64,000 bases of DNA, from contig NC_061781.1 in assembly GCF_022458985.1 (NCBI RefSeq), forward strand, positions 2,650,501 to 2,714,500, written 5' to 3'. The notes beneath the pieces were generated by a model. The model saw only the letters and a program-made list of their open reading frames with translations, made no database searches and was not told the DNA's origin. The translations under genes and the position numbers were made by a program. Below, piece by piece: positions 21,150 through 30,905 of the stretch. The stretch's first letter is position 1. The number at the start of each line of letters is the position of its first letter. This DNA comes from Mugil cephalus. Taxonomy: Eukaryota > Chordata > Actinopteri > Mugiliformes > Mugilidae.

Positions 21150-21606
21150 TCATGCGGTGGGTCAACAAAAAGTGCACTAAGGGTTTCTTATCTTGCCGGC
21201 TACAGAGTAGCAAACACAGGGCTCCCTCACACAATTGTAGAAGATTGCTTTTGCACACTGAAATGCGTTGGGTGTCACGAGGAAAAGTGTTGACTAGGCT
21301 TTTTGAACTGCAATATTCGCTTCAGCAATTTTTTGAAGACAATCTGTTTCATCTGGCGTCCAGTCTGCATGATGAGGATTTTCTGCAGAGGCTCGCCTAT
21401 CTGGCTGACATATTTTCTGTTCTGAATGAACTGAATTGGAGGCTTCAGGGGGTCAGTGTTACTCAGTTCAACACTCAAGACAAGACAAGACCGAAGCTAT
21501 GGCAAAAAAGCTAAGTTTCTGGATGAGCTGCGCGAGTAGGAATACACTCATGTGTTTCCCCACACTTCATGCATTTTTGGAGGCAAATTTTCACAAGTTT
21601 TCACAA
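21150..21606 (+). pseudogene. ZBED5/SCAND3-like hAT transposase remnant
   Basis: The plus strand reads LLLHTEMRWVSRGKVLTRLFEL, then HLASSLHDEDFLQRLAYLADIF and LNELNWRLQG, and after a frameshift MCFPTLHAFLEANFHKF. This is the C-terminal half of the hAT transposase family that also gave rise to the vertebrate ZBED5/SCAND3 genes. The N-terminal zinc finger and the end of the dimerisation domain are missing, and the ends of the element were not seen. It is followed within a few bases by a Harbinger-type reading. Confidence 0.7.
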
Positions 21607-21938
21607 TGATTAAAGTGAAAAAGAGGAACTTCACCGAGTCCAAAGCAGAAGTTTTATTAAATGAAGTGGAGACACACAGGCACATTGTGTTTGGTAGCCT
21701 ATCATCGGGCATCAACACAAAAAGAAAGAGAAGTGAGTGGGGGCGTGTGTGTGAGGCTGTGAATGTCGTAGGATCAGAGGAGCGTGCACACACTGAAGTA
21801 AAAAAGAAATGGTCCGATATGAAGGTGGAGGTGAAGCGGAGGATTTCGGCACACCGCCGAAACGTGACCGCAACGGGCAGGGGGTCAGGAGGGGACGAAC
21901 TGACCCCCTGCCCAGAGAGTGGCCGCCATAATGGGTGA
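21607..21938 (+). pseudogene. Harbinger-type Myb/SANT-like protein remnant (NAIF1/MSANTD-like)
   Basis: From MIKVKKRNFTESKAEVLLNEV the reading shows the three-helix Myb/SANT-like pattern: RKRSEWGRVCEAVN, then VKKKWSDMKVEVKRRISAHR. It is followed by the Gly-rich linker and DELTP typical of the second protein of PIF/Harbinger transposons, which carries the transposase to DNA. A frameshift near 21905 moves the continuing reading (MGDTALLGVVGAHEGDTD) to another frame up to about 22010. The partner DDE transposase was not found nearby. It could also be a host-domesticated MSANTD gene piece, but the lack of introns and the surroundings favour a transposon. Confidence 0.65.
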
Positions 21939-22264
21939 CACAGCTCTCCTCGGAGTTGTGGGAGCCCATGAAGGTGATACAGATCATCCCCAAGATAACT
22001 GTGTTAAACTGTACTGGTCGTACAACAGGCTGTTCACAATACACATAGCTCGTGCGTGAAGTTGCCAGGACATTAAACACATTGACTCATGTTGAGTCAC
22101 TTTTTTTTCGGTCTCCTAAAAACTCCCGGCGTAATTTCTCTACGGGTGAAAATGGAGCGTGCTATTATTGTCATGAAGTTGGCCACCTCATTTCATGTCC
22201 AGTCTGACCCCAGTGGGTCTGATACATTCAGAGCCTACTATCAGTCAGCAGGGGGATCTGACCG

Positions 22265-22800
22265 CGGTTGATGACTCTTTTAAGCCATTTATAACGCAAG
22301 GTTTTACCTCTCTGACTGAAAATGAGGCCAGGGTTCCGGTGACTATACTGAGGGATACTGGTGCCAAACACTCTGTGGCTCATCGTGGCATGTTGCCCTT
22401 TTCGGATCAGTCGTACTGTGGCTCTGATTTATTGTTGTGGGGAATTAAATTGAGCGAGATCCGTGCGCAGTGTCACATCGTTTATCTTTCCTGTTCTTTT
22501 GTGCCTGGAATAGTACAAGTACAAGTAGCGATGCGTGATCAGCTGCCGATTGCAGGAGTTGATCTTATTCTGGGGAATGATTTGGCTGGCAACAAAGTTT
22601 TTCCATCTGCTCCGGAGGTGATTGAGAATCCCACTGTTGACTTGTGTGTCACTCCCGCTATACCTGACGCGCAGTCGGTCTTTCCAGCGTGCGTCGTCAC
22701 CCGTGCCCAAGCTCGTAAACTTGGTGAAATAGTCGATCTGTCTGACTCTTTTAATAACACATCTGAGGTCTCGGTCAGCCCCTCTCCTGAACCGGAAAAT
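22265..22800 (+). pseudogene. Gypsy aspartic protease
   Basis: The catalytic motif is intact: ILRDTGAKHSVAHRGMLP. It is followed by the flap region and GVDLILGNDLAGNKVFP, the conserved second half of the retropepsin domain in these elements. A stop at 22801 separates it from the integrase reading, which goes on 13 bases later in a different frame. The enzyme would have cleaved the element polyprotein. In copy 1 the same motif is D-T-A. Confidence 0.8.
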
Positions 22801-22815
22801 TAATCTCTTTCTGTT

Positions 22816-23706
22816 GTGGTGGAAACAGAGGACAAAGAGTTGTGTTTGGCAATAAACAAAGATCAATTAATTAAAGCGCAACAATCTGACAGTACGCTGG
22901 CTGTCTGTCTGTCTGCTGCTCGGAAACACAAAAGCGATACACTGCCTATGACTTACCTCTTTGATGAAGGTGTGTTAGTGCGTAAATGGTCCCCGATGTC
23001 TGGTATGGAGTGTGATGTGGTTACTCAGGTCGTTGTGCCAAAAGAGTTCCGTCCTCAAGTGCTGAGTTTAGCCCACGATCACAACTTGTCCGGTCACCTG
23101 AGCGTTAAAAAGACACATCACCGTCTGCTTCAGTATTTCTTTTGGCCAGGGCTAAAGTCTGATGTTGCCAGGTTTTGTCGATCTTGCCATATCTGCCAGA
23201 CGACCGGTAAACCAAACCAGGTTATTTGCCCGGCTCTGTTACGCCCAATTCCAGCGATCGGTGAGCCTTTTGAGCATGTCATCACTGACTGTGTTGGTCC
23301 CTTGCCAAAAACCAAGATGGGACATCAGTACATGCTGACCATGATGTGTGCAGCCACACGATTTCCTGAGGCATTCCCGTTGCGCTCGTTGAGAGTTATA
23401 GCGGTGGTAAAGGCTCAGGTTAAGTTCTTTTCCACCTTTGGTTTGCCGAAACGCATTCAAACTGATCAGGGATCTAACTTCATGTCTAAGGTTTTTGCAC
23501 AGGTGATGTCAGAGCTGTCCATCAAGCATCAAGTGTCCACTGCATACCATCCACAGAGTCAGGGCGCACTGGATAGATTCCATCAGACATTAAAGTCAAT
23601 GCTTCCTAAATACTGTGCTGAGTCTAACAGGGAGTGGGATGAGGGTCTGCCACCGCTCCTGTTCGCCATTCAGGAAACCATGCAGGAGTCTCTTGGGACT
23701 TTGTGA
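22816..23706 (+). pseudogene. Gypsy integrase (HHCC and DDE core)
   Basis: Residues about 75-125 give the zinc-binding H2C2 region (HDHNLSGHLSVKKTHHRLLQ and CRSCHICQTTGK). The core gives the catalytic Asp residues in TDCVGPLPKT and TDQGSNF. The third position, 35 residues after the second Asp, is Asp (GALDRFHQ) where Glu is expected. The reading runs open for 296 residues and stops at 23704-23706. The GPY/F-type C-terminal module continues in another frame (FCGPYEV...VNMLKKY, about 23860-23970). It would insert element cDNA into the genome. The E-to-D change and the frame break argue against activity. Confidence 0.82.
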
Positions 23707-24098
23707 GTTCATTAATGTGAGCTGGTGCGTAGTTCCCTCTCCGCTGCACAGTTTAAGATGAAAAAACAGTATGATAAAAACACACTCAGTCGCAATTTTC
23801 ACCCAGGTGACTGTGTGTTAGTTCTACTGCCTGTCGTTGGGTCTTGTCTTCAAGCCAAGTTTTGTGGTCCTTATGAGGTGGAGCAGAAGTTGAGCGACAC
23901 AGACTATGTGATCAAGACGCCAAATAGAAAGAAAAAGTCCCAAGTGTGCCATGTTAACATGTTAAAAAAATATGTTGTCCGCGGAAGTGCTGATGCGCCA
24001 TCTGTGCCGCCTGAGTCCTGTGCCTGCGCTTCACCTGTAGCCCGTGGTTTCACCGCCTTCTCCGAAAGAGGAGAACTGTTTCAGTTCCTGGTGCACGT

Positions 24099-25320
24099 TT
24101 GGAGAATTCCAAAATTTTGGGAAACTTGGAGGAACATTTGTCATATTTATGTAATCCGGCTAAACGTGATATTTGCCGCCTCATTCGTGGTCATGCTGCA
24201 TTATTCGGGGATAAGCCCACTCAGACCACAGTCCTCACGCCTGACATTGATGTTGGGAACCACAGGCCAATTAAGCAGCATGCGTACCGCGTTAAACCTG
24301 TGAAGCGGGCAGTAATGAAAACGGAGGTTGCATACCTGGTAGGAAATGGTTTTGCTGTACCGAGTTCCAGTCCGTGGAGCGCACCTTCACTCCTGGTACC
24401 CAAATCCGATCAAACTCCTCATTTTTGTAACGACTACCACAAGGTGAACGCCATCGCTAAGTCCGACTCAGTTCCACTGTCCCGCATGGATGATTGTGTT
24501 GATAGAGTAGGATCTGCGTCACTAAACTGGACCTCTTGAAGGGTTACTTTGGATTCAGGTGCCTCTTACATCGCGTGCATCAGAAATTTCAGCATTTGTC
24601 ACTCCAGATCACTTCCTCCACTATAGCGTTATGCCCTTCGGGTTGAGAAACACACCCGCCACCTTCCAAAGGCTGATGAACACTGTCCTGTCAGGTGTGA
24701 AAAACTGTGAGGCGTACCTGGATGACATTGTTGCATATTCGTACAACTGGTCTGAGCATTTAGACACATTGCAGGAAATATCGCTTAGAGAGTGCTTCTC
24801 TGACGGTGAATCTAGCAAAGTGTGAATTCAGTAAAGCTGTGGTCACATATTTGGGTAAACAAGTCGGACAGGGACAAGTGCGCCCCCTGTCGGCCAAAGT
24901 TCAGGCCATTTTGGAGTTTACTGTACCAGAGACGCGGCGGCAGCTGCGCCGGTTTCTGGGAATGTGTGGCTACTATCGTGGGTTCTATAAGAACTTCGCT
25001 AGTGTTGTTGCGCCACTGACCAGCTTAGTGAGTCCTTCCCGCCAGTTTTTGTGGACAGTTGAAAGTCAGGACTCCTTTGACTCTGCCAAAGCCCTCCTTC
25101 GCAGTGCGCCAGTACTGGCTGCACCTGATTTTGAGCGTCCCTCTAAGGTGGAGGTAGACGCAAGCGCTCATGGTGCCGGTGCTGTGCTCCTGCAGGAGGA
25201 TGTCCATGGGATTGAGCATCCCGTATGTTTCTTTTCAAAAAAATTCAATACACACCAGGTGAACTACAGTACAATCGAGAAGGAATGTCTGGCCCTGCTA
25301 TTAGCTCTACAACGTTTTGA
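24099..25320 (+). pseudogene. Gypsy reverse transcriptase and RNase H
   Basis: Three frames follow one another. The RT N-terminus covers 24099-24539 (PVKRAVMKTEVAYLVGNGF, SSPWSAPSLLVPKSD). The palm covers 24559-24790, with MPFGLRNTPATFQRLMN and the catalytic AYLDDIVAYS. The thumb and connection continue at 24806-25050 (RRFLGMCGYYRGFYKNFA). RNase H begins with the first catalytic Asp in VDASAHGAGAVLLQ and reaches the Glu of YSTIEKECLALLLALQRFE at about 25270-25320, where the reading ends. The frame breaks are near 24540 and 24785. RT lying downstream of integrase is the notable point. Confidence 0.8.
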
Positions 25321-25344
25321 GATCATTATTTGGATTCGGTTTTG

Positions 25345-25931
25345 TTTTTTCTGTTGTGGTGTCCCTCCCTGTCCGGGGGGAAGCTGTGTCCTTGTGTTTT
25401 CCAGGATGGGCGCTTGCAGCTGGAGGCCGCTGATTGGAGGAAGTCCGGAGGCCGCGATTTCAAAAGTGGAGCCAACAACAGACACAGTCTCTCTCTCTCG
25501 CTGGTTCGCCTTGGCTGCCTTGCATCTGACCTTCTTGTGATTCTTGTTGATTCGATTATGTACGGATGAGATGTTTTATCTCTCCTGTAAATATTGAAAA
25601 TAGTAGTAATAGTTTGCAGTACCATATTAGTAGGGGTGAGTAGCCTTTTATTTTTGTCCATCTTTTCTCTTGTTTTGTTGGTAGGGAGTGATGGTAGAAA
25701 ACCTGTTTTTTTGTTGACTCCTTTATTTCTTTTGGTATAGGCAAGTCAGTTTTCAATCCAGCTCATTTTGTTTATTGTTTTAGGTAATGCTCACCCCGAA
25801 GACTTTATGTTCGTTTGGGTAAATAAATCCCTTCGTTTTGGACTGTATCTCTCCATGTTCTGTGTTCCTTTTCATAAGAGGGAGAGTTGATGTTTATGTT
25901 ATGTTTAGGTATCCCTAGGCCGGGGCATAAC
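25345..25931 (+). repeat. Putative 3' LTR of gypsy copy 2
   Basis: It starts near TGTTGTGGTGTCC right after the RNase H reading is lost and ends with GGCCGGGGCATAACA. The end resembles the LTR end at 1-42. Its 5' part (about 25420-25505: GGAGGCCGCTGATTGGAGG, GCCGCGATTT, CAACAGACACAGTCTCTCTC) has an inverted relative at 54505-54620. No target duplication was found, and the start is approximate. Confidence 0.5.
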
Positions 25932-27600
25932 AGAGGGGTCAACAGCCACATTCTTAGGGGCCACTGTCCCCTGGGGTCAAATGAAGACATACACCATACA
26001 CCAGTTCATACACCATTTGAATGAATCACACCAACTTTTTTCCAATTGTTGTAGGTGCTTTAGTGGGAAACGAACACAAAGGACAAAACAACTTTGTTTG
26101 ACAAGACTGATCACACTTTTAATAATGAATGCGGCTGATACGATACTTTAAGCACGCGTTTATTGACACTACTGAACACAGGGAGACAATAAAGGGCTTG
26201 TTAGAAAGCCCTGTGACTCTAATTCCACCAGGGAAAAACAAATAACCGTATTTGATACGCACATGCCCAAACAGGCATTGTTCCGGTTTACATTTGAGGG
26301 CAATTAAACGGATAAATTATTTACTCACCGAGAAGCCACCCATCGCAAACTGTGCCAGACTCCAGCCTGTTCCCAACCATGCTGTTGGTCAGAATGAACG
26401 AGTCACCTCTGCATCAAACCTGACAAACTCAAACAATAAACTCCTACTGGTGGAGGAAATTAGTCTCAGATCTAAATATCTCTAATAATAAATCTCTATA
26501 ATAAGAAACGTTCATATAAAAAAAAAATAATAATTTGCAAATAGCAGTAACTTCAGCAATCACTGATGCAGAAACAACAACACAATGATCTGTTTGGAGC
26601 CGTGGCCGTGATGCAAGTCGTTCATGTGGCAGACTGCATCCACGCCCTTGCGTAAGTGGAAATTTAATGATTTAAACAGCTTCCAGAATGAAGGGAGACT
26701 AGCGGGGCCACCATACTGTGTGATTGTATGGCGGAGAGGAACAGTAGGCTAACTGAGTAGCCTGTTGTCTGCTAACTGGTACAGCATTGCTACGTCTTTG
26801 TGTAAGAATCTCCATTGACAGATTGGTTTGAGCTTTTATAGGTTGGACTGGAGGAGCTTCAGAAGCTACTCTAACGTTACTACTACTCTACCGACATGCT
26901 GAACGCGGTTGCCGTTGCAATGCAGTCTGGGATTAGTATCAATGGCGCACGTGTAAAACAGGATGACAGGATTCAACCCAACTTAGCTGTCAGAGAGAGA
27001 GTATTTCTCCAGCCAGAAAAAAAATGATATTACATAAAAAGTACTGCATTAAAAAAGTCTTAAATTGAACTTGCTTTGAGCTGTAGGATCCCTAGTCTTG
27101 CTAATCTACAAACCATGTCAAAATGTATTTTTCCGTCATCAACTTCATTATACATACACTGTTTAAAGCTACCCAGAAGCAAACTAGTTATGAAAATGTG
27201 GCTGCATATCAGGGGAGACTAATATGACATTATTTGTTGTAGTGAGTGCAATGAGGCGGTACGCAAGAAAATCTCCTTTGCAGGATGCAGAACATCATAT
27301 AAGGACAGGGAAGGCTAAAGAAACACTGCATTGGCGTTATATTAACCACACCACAGGTAATAAATACATAAATAATAATAGCAAAACCTATTGTCTGTTA
27401 ATGGATGTTATCCTTTGTGTTATATAGTCCATACATTTCAGTGTGCTTGTTAATATGCAAAACAATTTGGGATAACTCCAAGAAATAAGCAGTGTTATTT
27501 TTTACAAGTCTTGCTTGTTTCTATCTTTTTTATCTGAATGTAAGAAGTACAACTAACTGTGGATTTTTATTACATTTTTTAAGTTTTTCTTATCTTCATT

Positions 27601-27643
27601 AGGACAAAAGAATTTAACAATACTTGTTAAATTCTTTTGTCCT
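27601..27643. repeat. Perfect 20-bp hairpin
   Basis: The arms 27601-27620 and 27624-27643 are exact inverse copies around a 3-base loop (TAC). The arm starts AGGACAAAAG. The surroundings are AT-rich and non-coding. No element could be assigned. Confidence 0.85.
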
Positions 27644-28245
27644 ATGATAAAACCTACCTGCCTGACAAAATCAAAAGTATGTGTTTTTTATTTTTTCCAT
27701 GTTATTAATTTTTCTACTTCAAATTTCCCCATTGTTCCATTGTTAGGAATTATACTCCATAAAAGACCAATAACAGCCTTTCATCTTAATGTTTTCAAGG
27801 TGTGTTGCAGATTTAAAGAAAATATCAAGGTCATGATATATCCAATACCATTAAATAAAGGCAACTGGACTGGAATGTTGTGCCAGTCATCTGAATAGTT
27901 TCTCTAGTTTTAAGGGATTGTTGAGTTTTATATAGGAACTGTGAATGGGTGTAACCATCAGAAACTCGCAATACTTAAGTGTTGTTCGGGAAAGTGGCAG
28001 TCAAGTCAAGTTGCTTTTCATTAATGTTTTGGATATAAGTATAGAGGCTATTACATGTGGTTATTCAGTTTAAATGGTCATCAGTCATTTGTCACAATAA
28101 TCACAATTACAAATAAATAGAAGCTCAGTCAAGACCGAAAAGAAGCCAGGTAGATTTACCTAAATTTCTTATTGTGATTAATTTTCATTACCAAGCTTTT
28201 ATCAACAATTAACTGAAATCGTCAACATCTCAGTTGAGGGATAGA

Positions 28246-28324
28246 CCAACATTGTTGTCTCACTTCAATGGAAAATTACTGCAAAAGATAATAATTTTCC
28301 ATTCGAGTGAGACAACAATGTTGG
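28246..28324. repeat. 35-bp inverted repeat with 9-base loop
   Basis: The arms 28246-28280 and 28290-28324 match at 32 of 35 positions. The arm begins CCAACATTGTTGTCTCACT. The spacing would suit a small folded RNA or a palindromic DNA element. No transcript evidence is available. Confidence 0.85.
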
Positions 28325-28705
28325 TGGATCCCGCAGTACAAGATTGTAATTGTTTCCTATTTCATTCTCTCTTATTAAAAGAAAGAGGAAGGAAGCAAAG
28401 AAGGGAAGACAACACAGGAGAAATGAGAAGGAGAGAGAGGGATAAGAATCCCTTCAGCCATTTAAAGCAGTTGTTGACTCTATGGACCTTTCACTTGATT
28501 TGCCATTTTAACTGGTACAGAGAAAAAATACCATAGATGTAATTGTATAGTACTTCCACTAATCAGAGCAATGGCTGTTTTGCCATTAAGTAATTTAGTT
28601 GCCAATATATTTTACAACAGATAGAATAGTGGAATAGACTTTGAATATAGTTAGTGAAAAAAAGCCAGCACTGACTGGTGACACATTCTTGTCAGACTGC
28701 CGTTA

Positions 28706-30015
28706 CAGTCAGGTCTATAAATATTGGGGCATTAACACAATTCTAATTTTTGACTCTATACACCACAACAACACTGAAACAAATAACTCATAAGATTTAC
28801 TTAAAAAATATATTGTAAGTATTTGCACGCAAATGATTTAAGTAAAATGTAATGCTGCAATATCAAGTAATACTCACTTGCAGATATCAAGTAAATTGTA
28901 AATTGAAGATATTAAGTAACATTTACTTAATTACATCTAAGTTTTAAGTTATATTTATTTAAACAAATTAAGTAAAGTCTATTTGTTTTCATAGGCAGGA
29001 ACATCATTTTACTCAAAATTTTAATTAAATTTTATATATCTGTAGTATTTGCTGTTATAAAGTAATTTAGTAGACTTGAAATAACTGTCTACTGTGATGA
29101 AAAAAAGTTGTTCACCCAAATTAGTGCAGACTGGTGAAAATACGGACAATTTATTATGAGTATCGATACTAAAACGGACACATATGGTATCGAAAGTATC
29201 GGTCGGCACGTCACGAAGTTGCTGCGGCACAGCCATGCTACTAGCCGTGCTAACTAGCTTCATGTCAAAAAAAGAAAAGAAAGAAGACTGCCAGCGAAGT
29301 CTCTTTGTATTCGTAAGCCGGTGCTTATATATTATCACAAATTTAAAACAGAACAGTAATAACTTGCCTGCGAAATGGCTGTTGTTCGTGCTACACCTTT
29401 CTCTGTGATCCAGCATGTAACGTACGGAGAGCCAGTCCTACTGTGCGCATGCGTCGTGCATGCATTTCAAAACGCCACACTTTCGGAGTAAAGTTTATGT
29501 AGTATTTCTAGGTTTATGTACATACAACTATTAAACATTAAATTGCGTGAGGAAAGCTAAGTAGAACTTACTCTTCCCCCATAATTCGTGTATTACATTA
29601 ATAAAATGTTTAATTTTAATTAAGAAACTCAAGTTCTTACTGAATCTTAAAAATACAAGCTAGAAATTATGACAGTTACTCTAATAGAGTTTACTTCACC
29701 AAAAAGTCACTTTTTTCAGTGAATGTATTTGAGATAAAACTAACAAGATTGTTAAGGGACCAAAAATAATGGGACAAATGGCTGCTCAGCTTTTCCATGG
29801 CCAGGTGTGTGTTATTCCCTCATTATCCCCTTTACAAGTAGCAGATAAAAGGTCTAGAGTTCATTTCAAGTGTGCTATTTGCATTTGGATTCTCTTGCTG
29901 TCAACTCTCAATATGAGATCCAACAAGCTGTCACTATAAGTGAAGCAAGCCATCATTAGGCTGAAAAATCAAAACAAACCCATCAGAGAGATAGCAAAAA
30001 CTATTTGGGACCTTT
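28706..30015 (+). mobile_element. Tc1-like transposon fragment split by an unidentified insertion
   Basis: The left end (28706-28790) matches the terminal repeat of the Tc1 at 6116-7773 and follows TA. The element then resumes at about 29752 (TTAAGGGACCAAAAATAATGGGACAAAT) and includes the start of the transposase on the plus strand (MRSNKLSL, then VKQAIIRLKNQNKPIREIAK) up to about 30005, where it is cut. About 960 bp between 28791 and 29751 are foreign. The right half of the transposon is missing. Confidence 0.75.
28791..29751. other. Unidentified AT-rich insert within a Tc1 fragment
   Basis: The insert is rich in AAGTAAA/TTTACTT strings (28795-28990) and ends with a TTTACTTCACCAAAAAGTCAC stretch. 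No coding motif, clear inverted repeat or target duplication could be established. It may be a non-autonomous transposon of a family I do not recognise. Confidence 0.4.
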
Positions 30016-30039
30016 TTTAAAAAAGAGAGGATCCACCAG

Positions 30040-30400
30040 TGAGCTCAGCAACGGCAAAAGACCTGGAGCAACGGGGATGAGACAGACCACAGGAGTGAGC
30101 TGAGTCACCATCAGGAGAGCGCACACCCAGCATGCTCCTCTGTCTATTAACGGTGCTGCTGTGGAGAGAGCGAGCAGTACCAAATTCCTGGGTGTGCACA
30201 TCCCAGAGGACCTCTCCTGGGATACTAACACGGCATCACTGGAGGCTCAACAGGTCTTCTACTTCCTCCACAAACTGAGGAAGGCCAGAGCTCCAGCCCC
30301 CATCATGTGCACCTTCTACAGAGGCATCATCGAGATCATCCTGACCAGCTGCATCACTGTTTGGTACGGAGCCTGCACTGCACTGAACCCTCCTGGGCAC
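30040..30400 (+). mobile_element. L2/Maui-like LINE fragment (RT C-terminal region)
   Basis: The plus strand reads VERASSTKFLGVHIPEDLSW, then VFYFLHKLRKARAPAPIMCTFYRGIIEIILTSCITVWYGACTALN without an internal stop. This is the conserved region just after the RT domain of fish L2-type LINEs. The fragment starts after the truncated Tc1 and is cut at about 30400 by a MITE. Confidence 0.65.
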
Positions 30401-30403
30401 AGT

Positions 30404-30905
30404 CAGTGCGTTTACATGCAGAGGTTAATCGAGTTATGCTCAAAATTCGACTTTCTGACTACAGTCCTTGTCCCAGTTTACATGCAGCGCAAGAAAATCG
30501 AATAACTGTTCTCCTCTTCCACACTAGGTGGCGATACGTGTCTTTTCAGCGGGTTAATACCGCGTTAATACGGCCCGATTGCCAGGTTGACCTATTACCT
30601 ATTGCATTTCAAACAACAACCAGACGGATATTAGTACATTTTTTAATCTTATACGTAATGTTCACGCTACTTCTGGTGCAGGTAATATCTGCGCTATCCC
30701 TCAGACGGCTCCGTTTCTCTTCTTCCTCTTCTGCGACCATCTTTCTTGGACGTTTTTGTTCCGGGGTCACACGCCAACGCAGCTGATTGAAAACTCCGAT
30801 TCAATCGCATTATCTGGGTGTCTCAATCGGATAATGAGAACTAAATGAGATTTTAATCGGAGTAACATGTTTACATGCACTTAAGTTCTCCTGTTATGAA
30901 ATAAC
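30404..30905. mobile_element. MITE with GTGCGTTTACATGCA end, copy 1 (right end lost)
   Basis: It begins AGTGCGTTTACATGCAG and continues with AATCGAGTTATGCTC, a GTCCTTGTCCCAGTTTACATGCAGC string and ATCTGGGTGTCTCAATCGG, all shared with the copy at 60391-61009. Several internal TTTACATGCA strings recur. This copy is missing the last about 50 bases including the right terminal repeat. It has no coding capacity. The superfamily is not certain. Confidence 0.65.

Larger units (their letters stand above)
22150..25931 (+). mobile_element. Gmr1-like Ty3/gypsy retrotransposon, copy 2 (integrase before RT)
   Basis: Order seen on the plus strand: the gag zinc knuckle (22155-22195, CYYCHEVGHLISC), aspartic protease (22265-22800), integrase with HHCC and core (22816-23706), the integrase C-terminal GPY/F-like module (23735-23970), reverse transcriptase (24100-25020) and the start of RNase H (25030-25320), then a putative 3' LTR. 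Integrase lying between protease and RT is the copia-like order, known within Ty3/gypsy only from the Gmr1-like group of deuterostomes. Gag is largely missing at the 5' side. RNase H is cut short where the LTR begins. Stops and frameshifts occur at 22801, about 23700, about 24540 and about 24785. It is the better preserved partner of copy 1. Confidence 0.85.
25935..28705. other. Long spacer with two hairpins, no gene recognised
   Basis: No coding family or named repeat could be supported. Open readings of 60-100 codons (26252, 27224, 27644, 28234) lack motifs. A perfect hairpin lies at 27601-27643 and a longer imperfect one at 28246-28324, listed separately. Confidence 0.5.

Noticed and set aside
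22429..23460. Minus-strand open readings across gypsy copy 2
   Set aside because: They are shadows of the protease and integrase readings on the plus strand.
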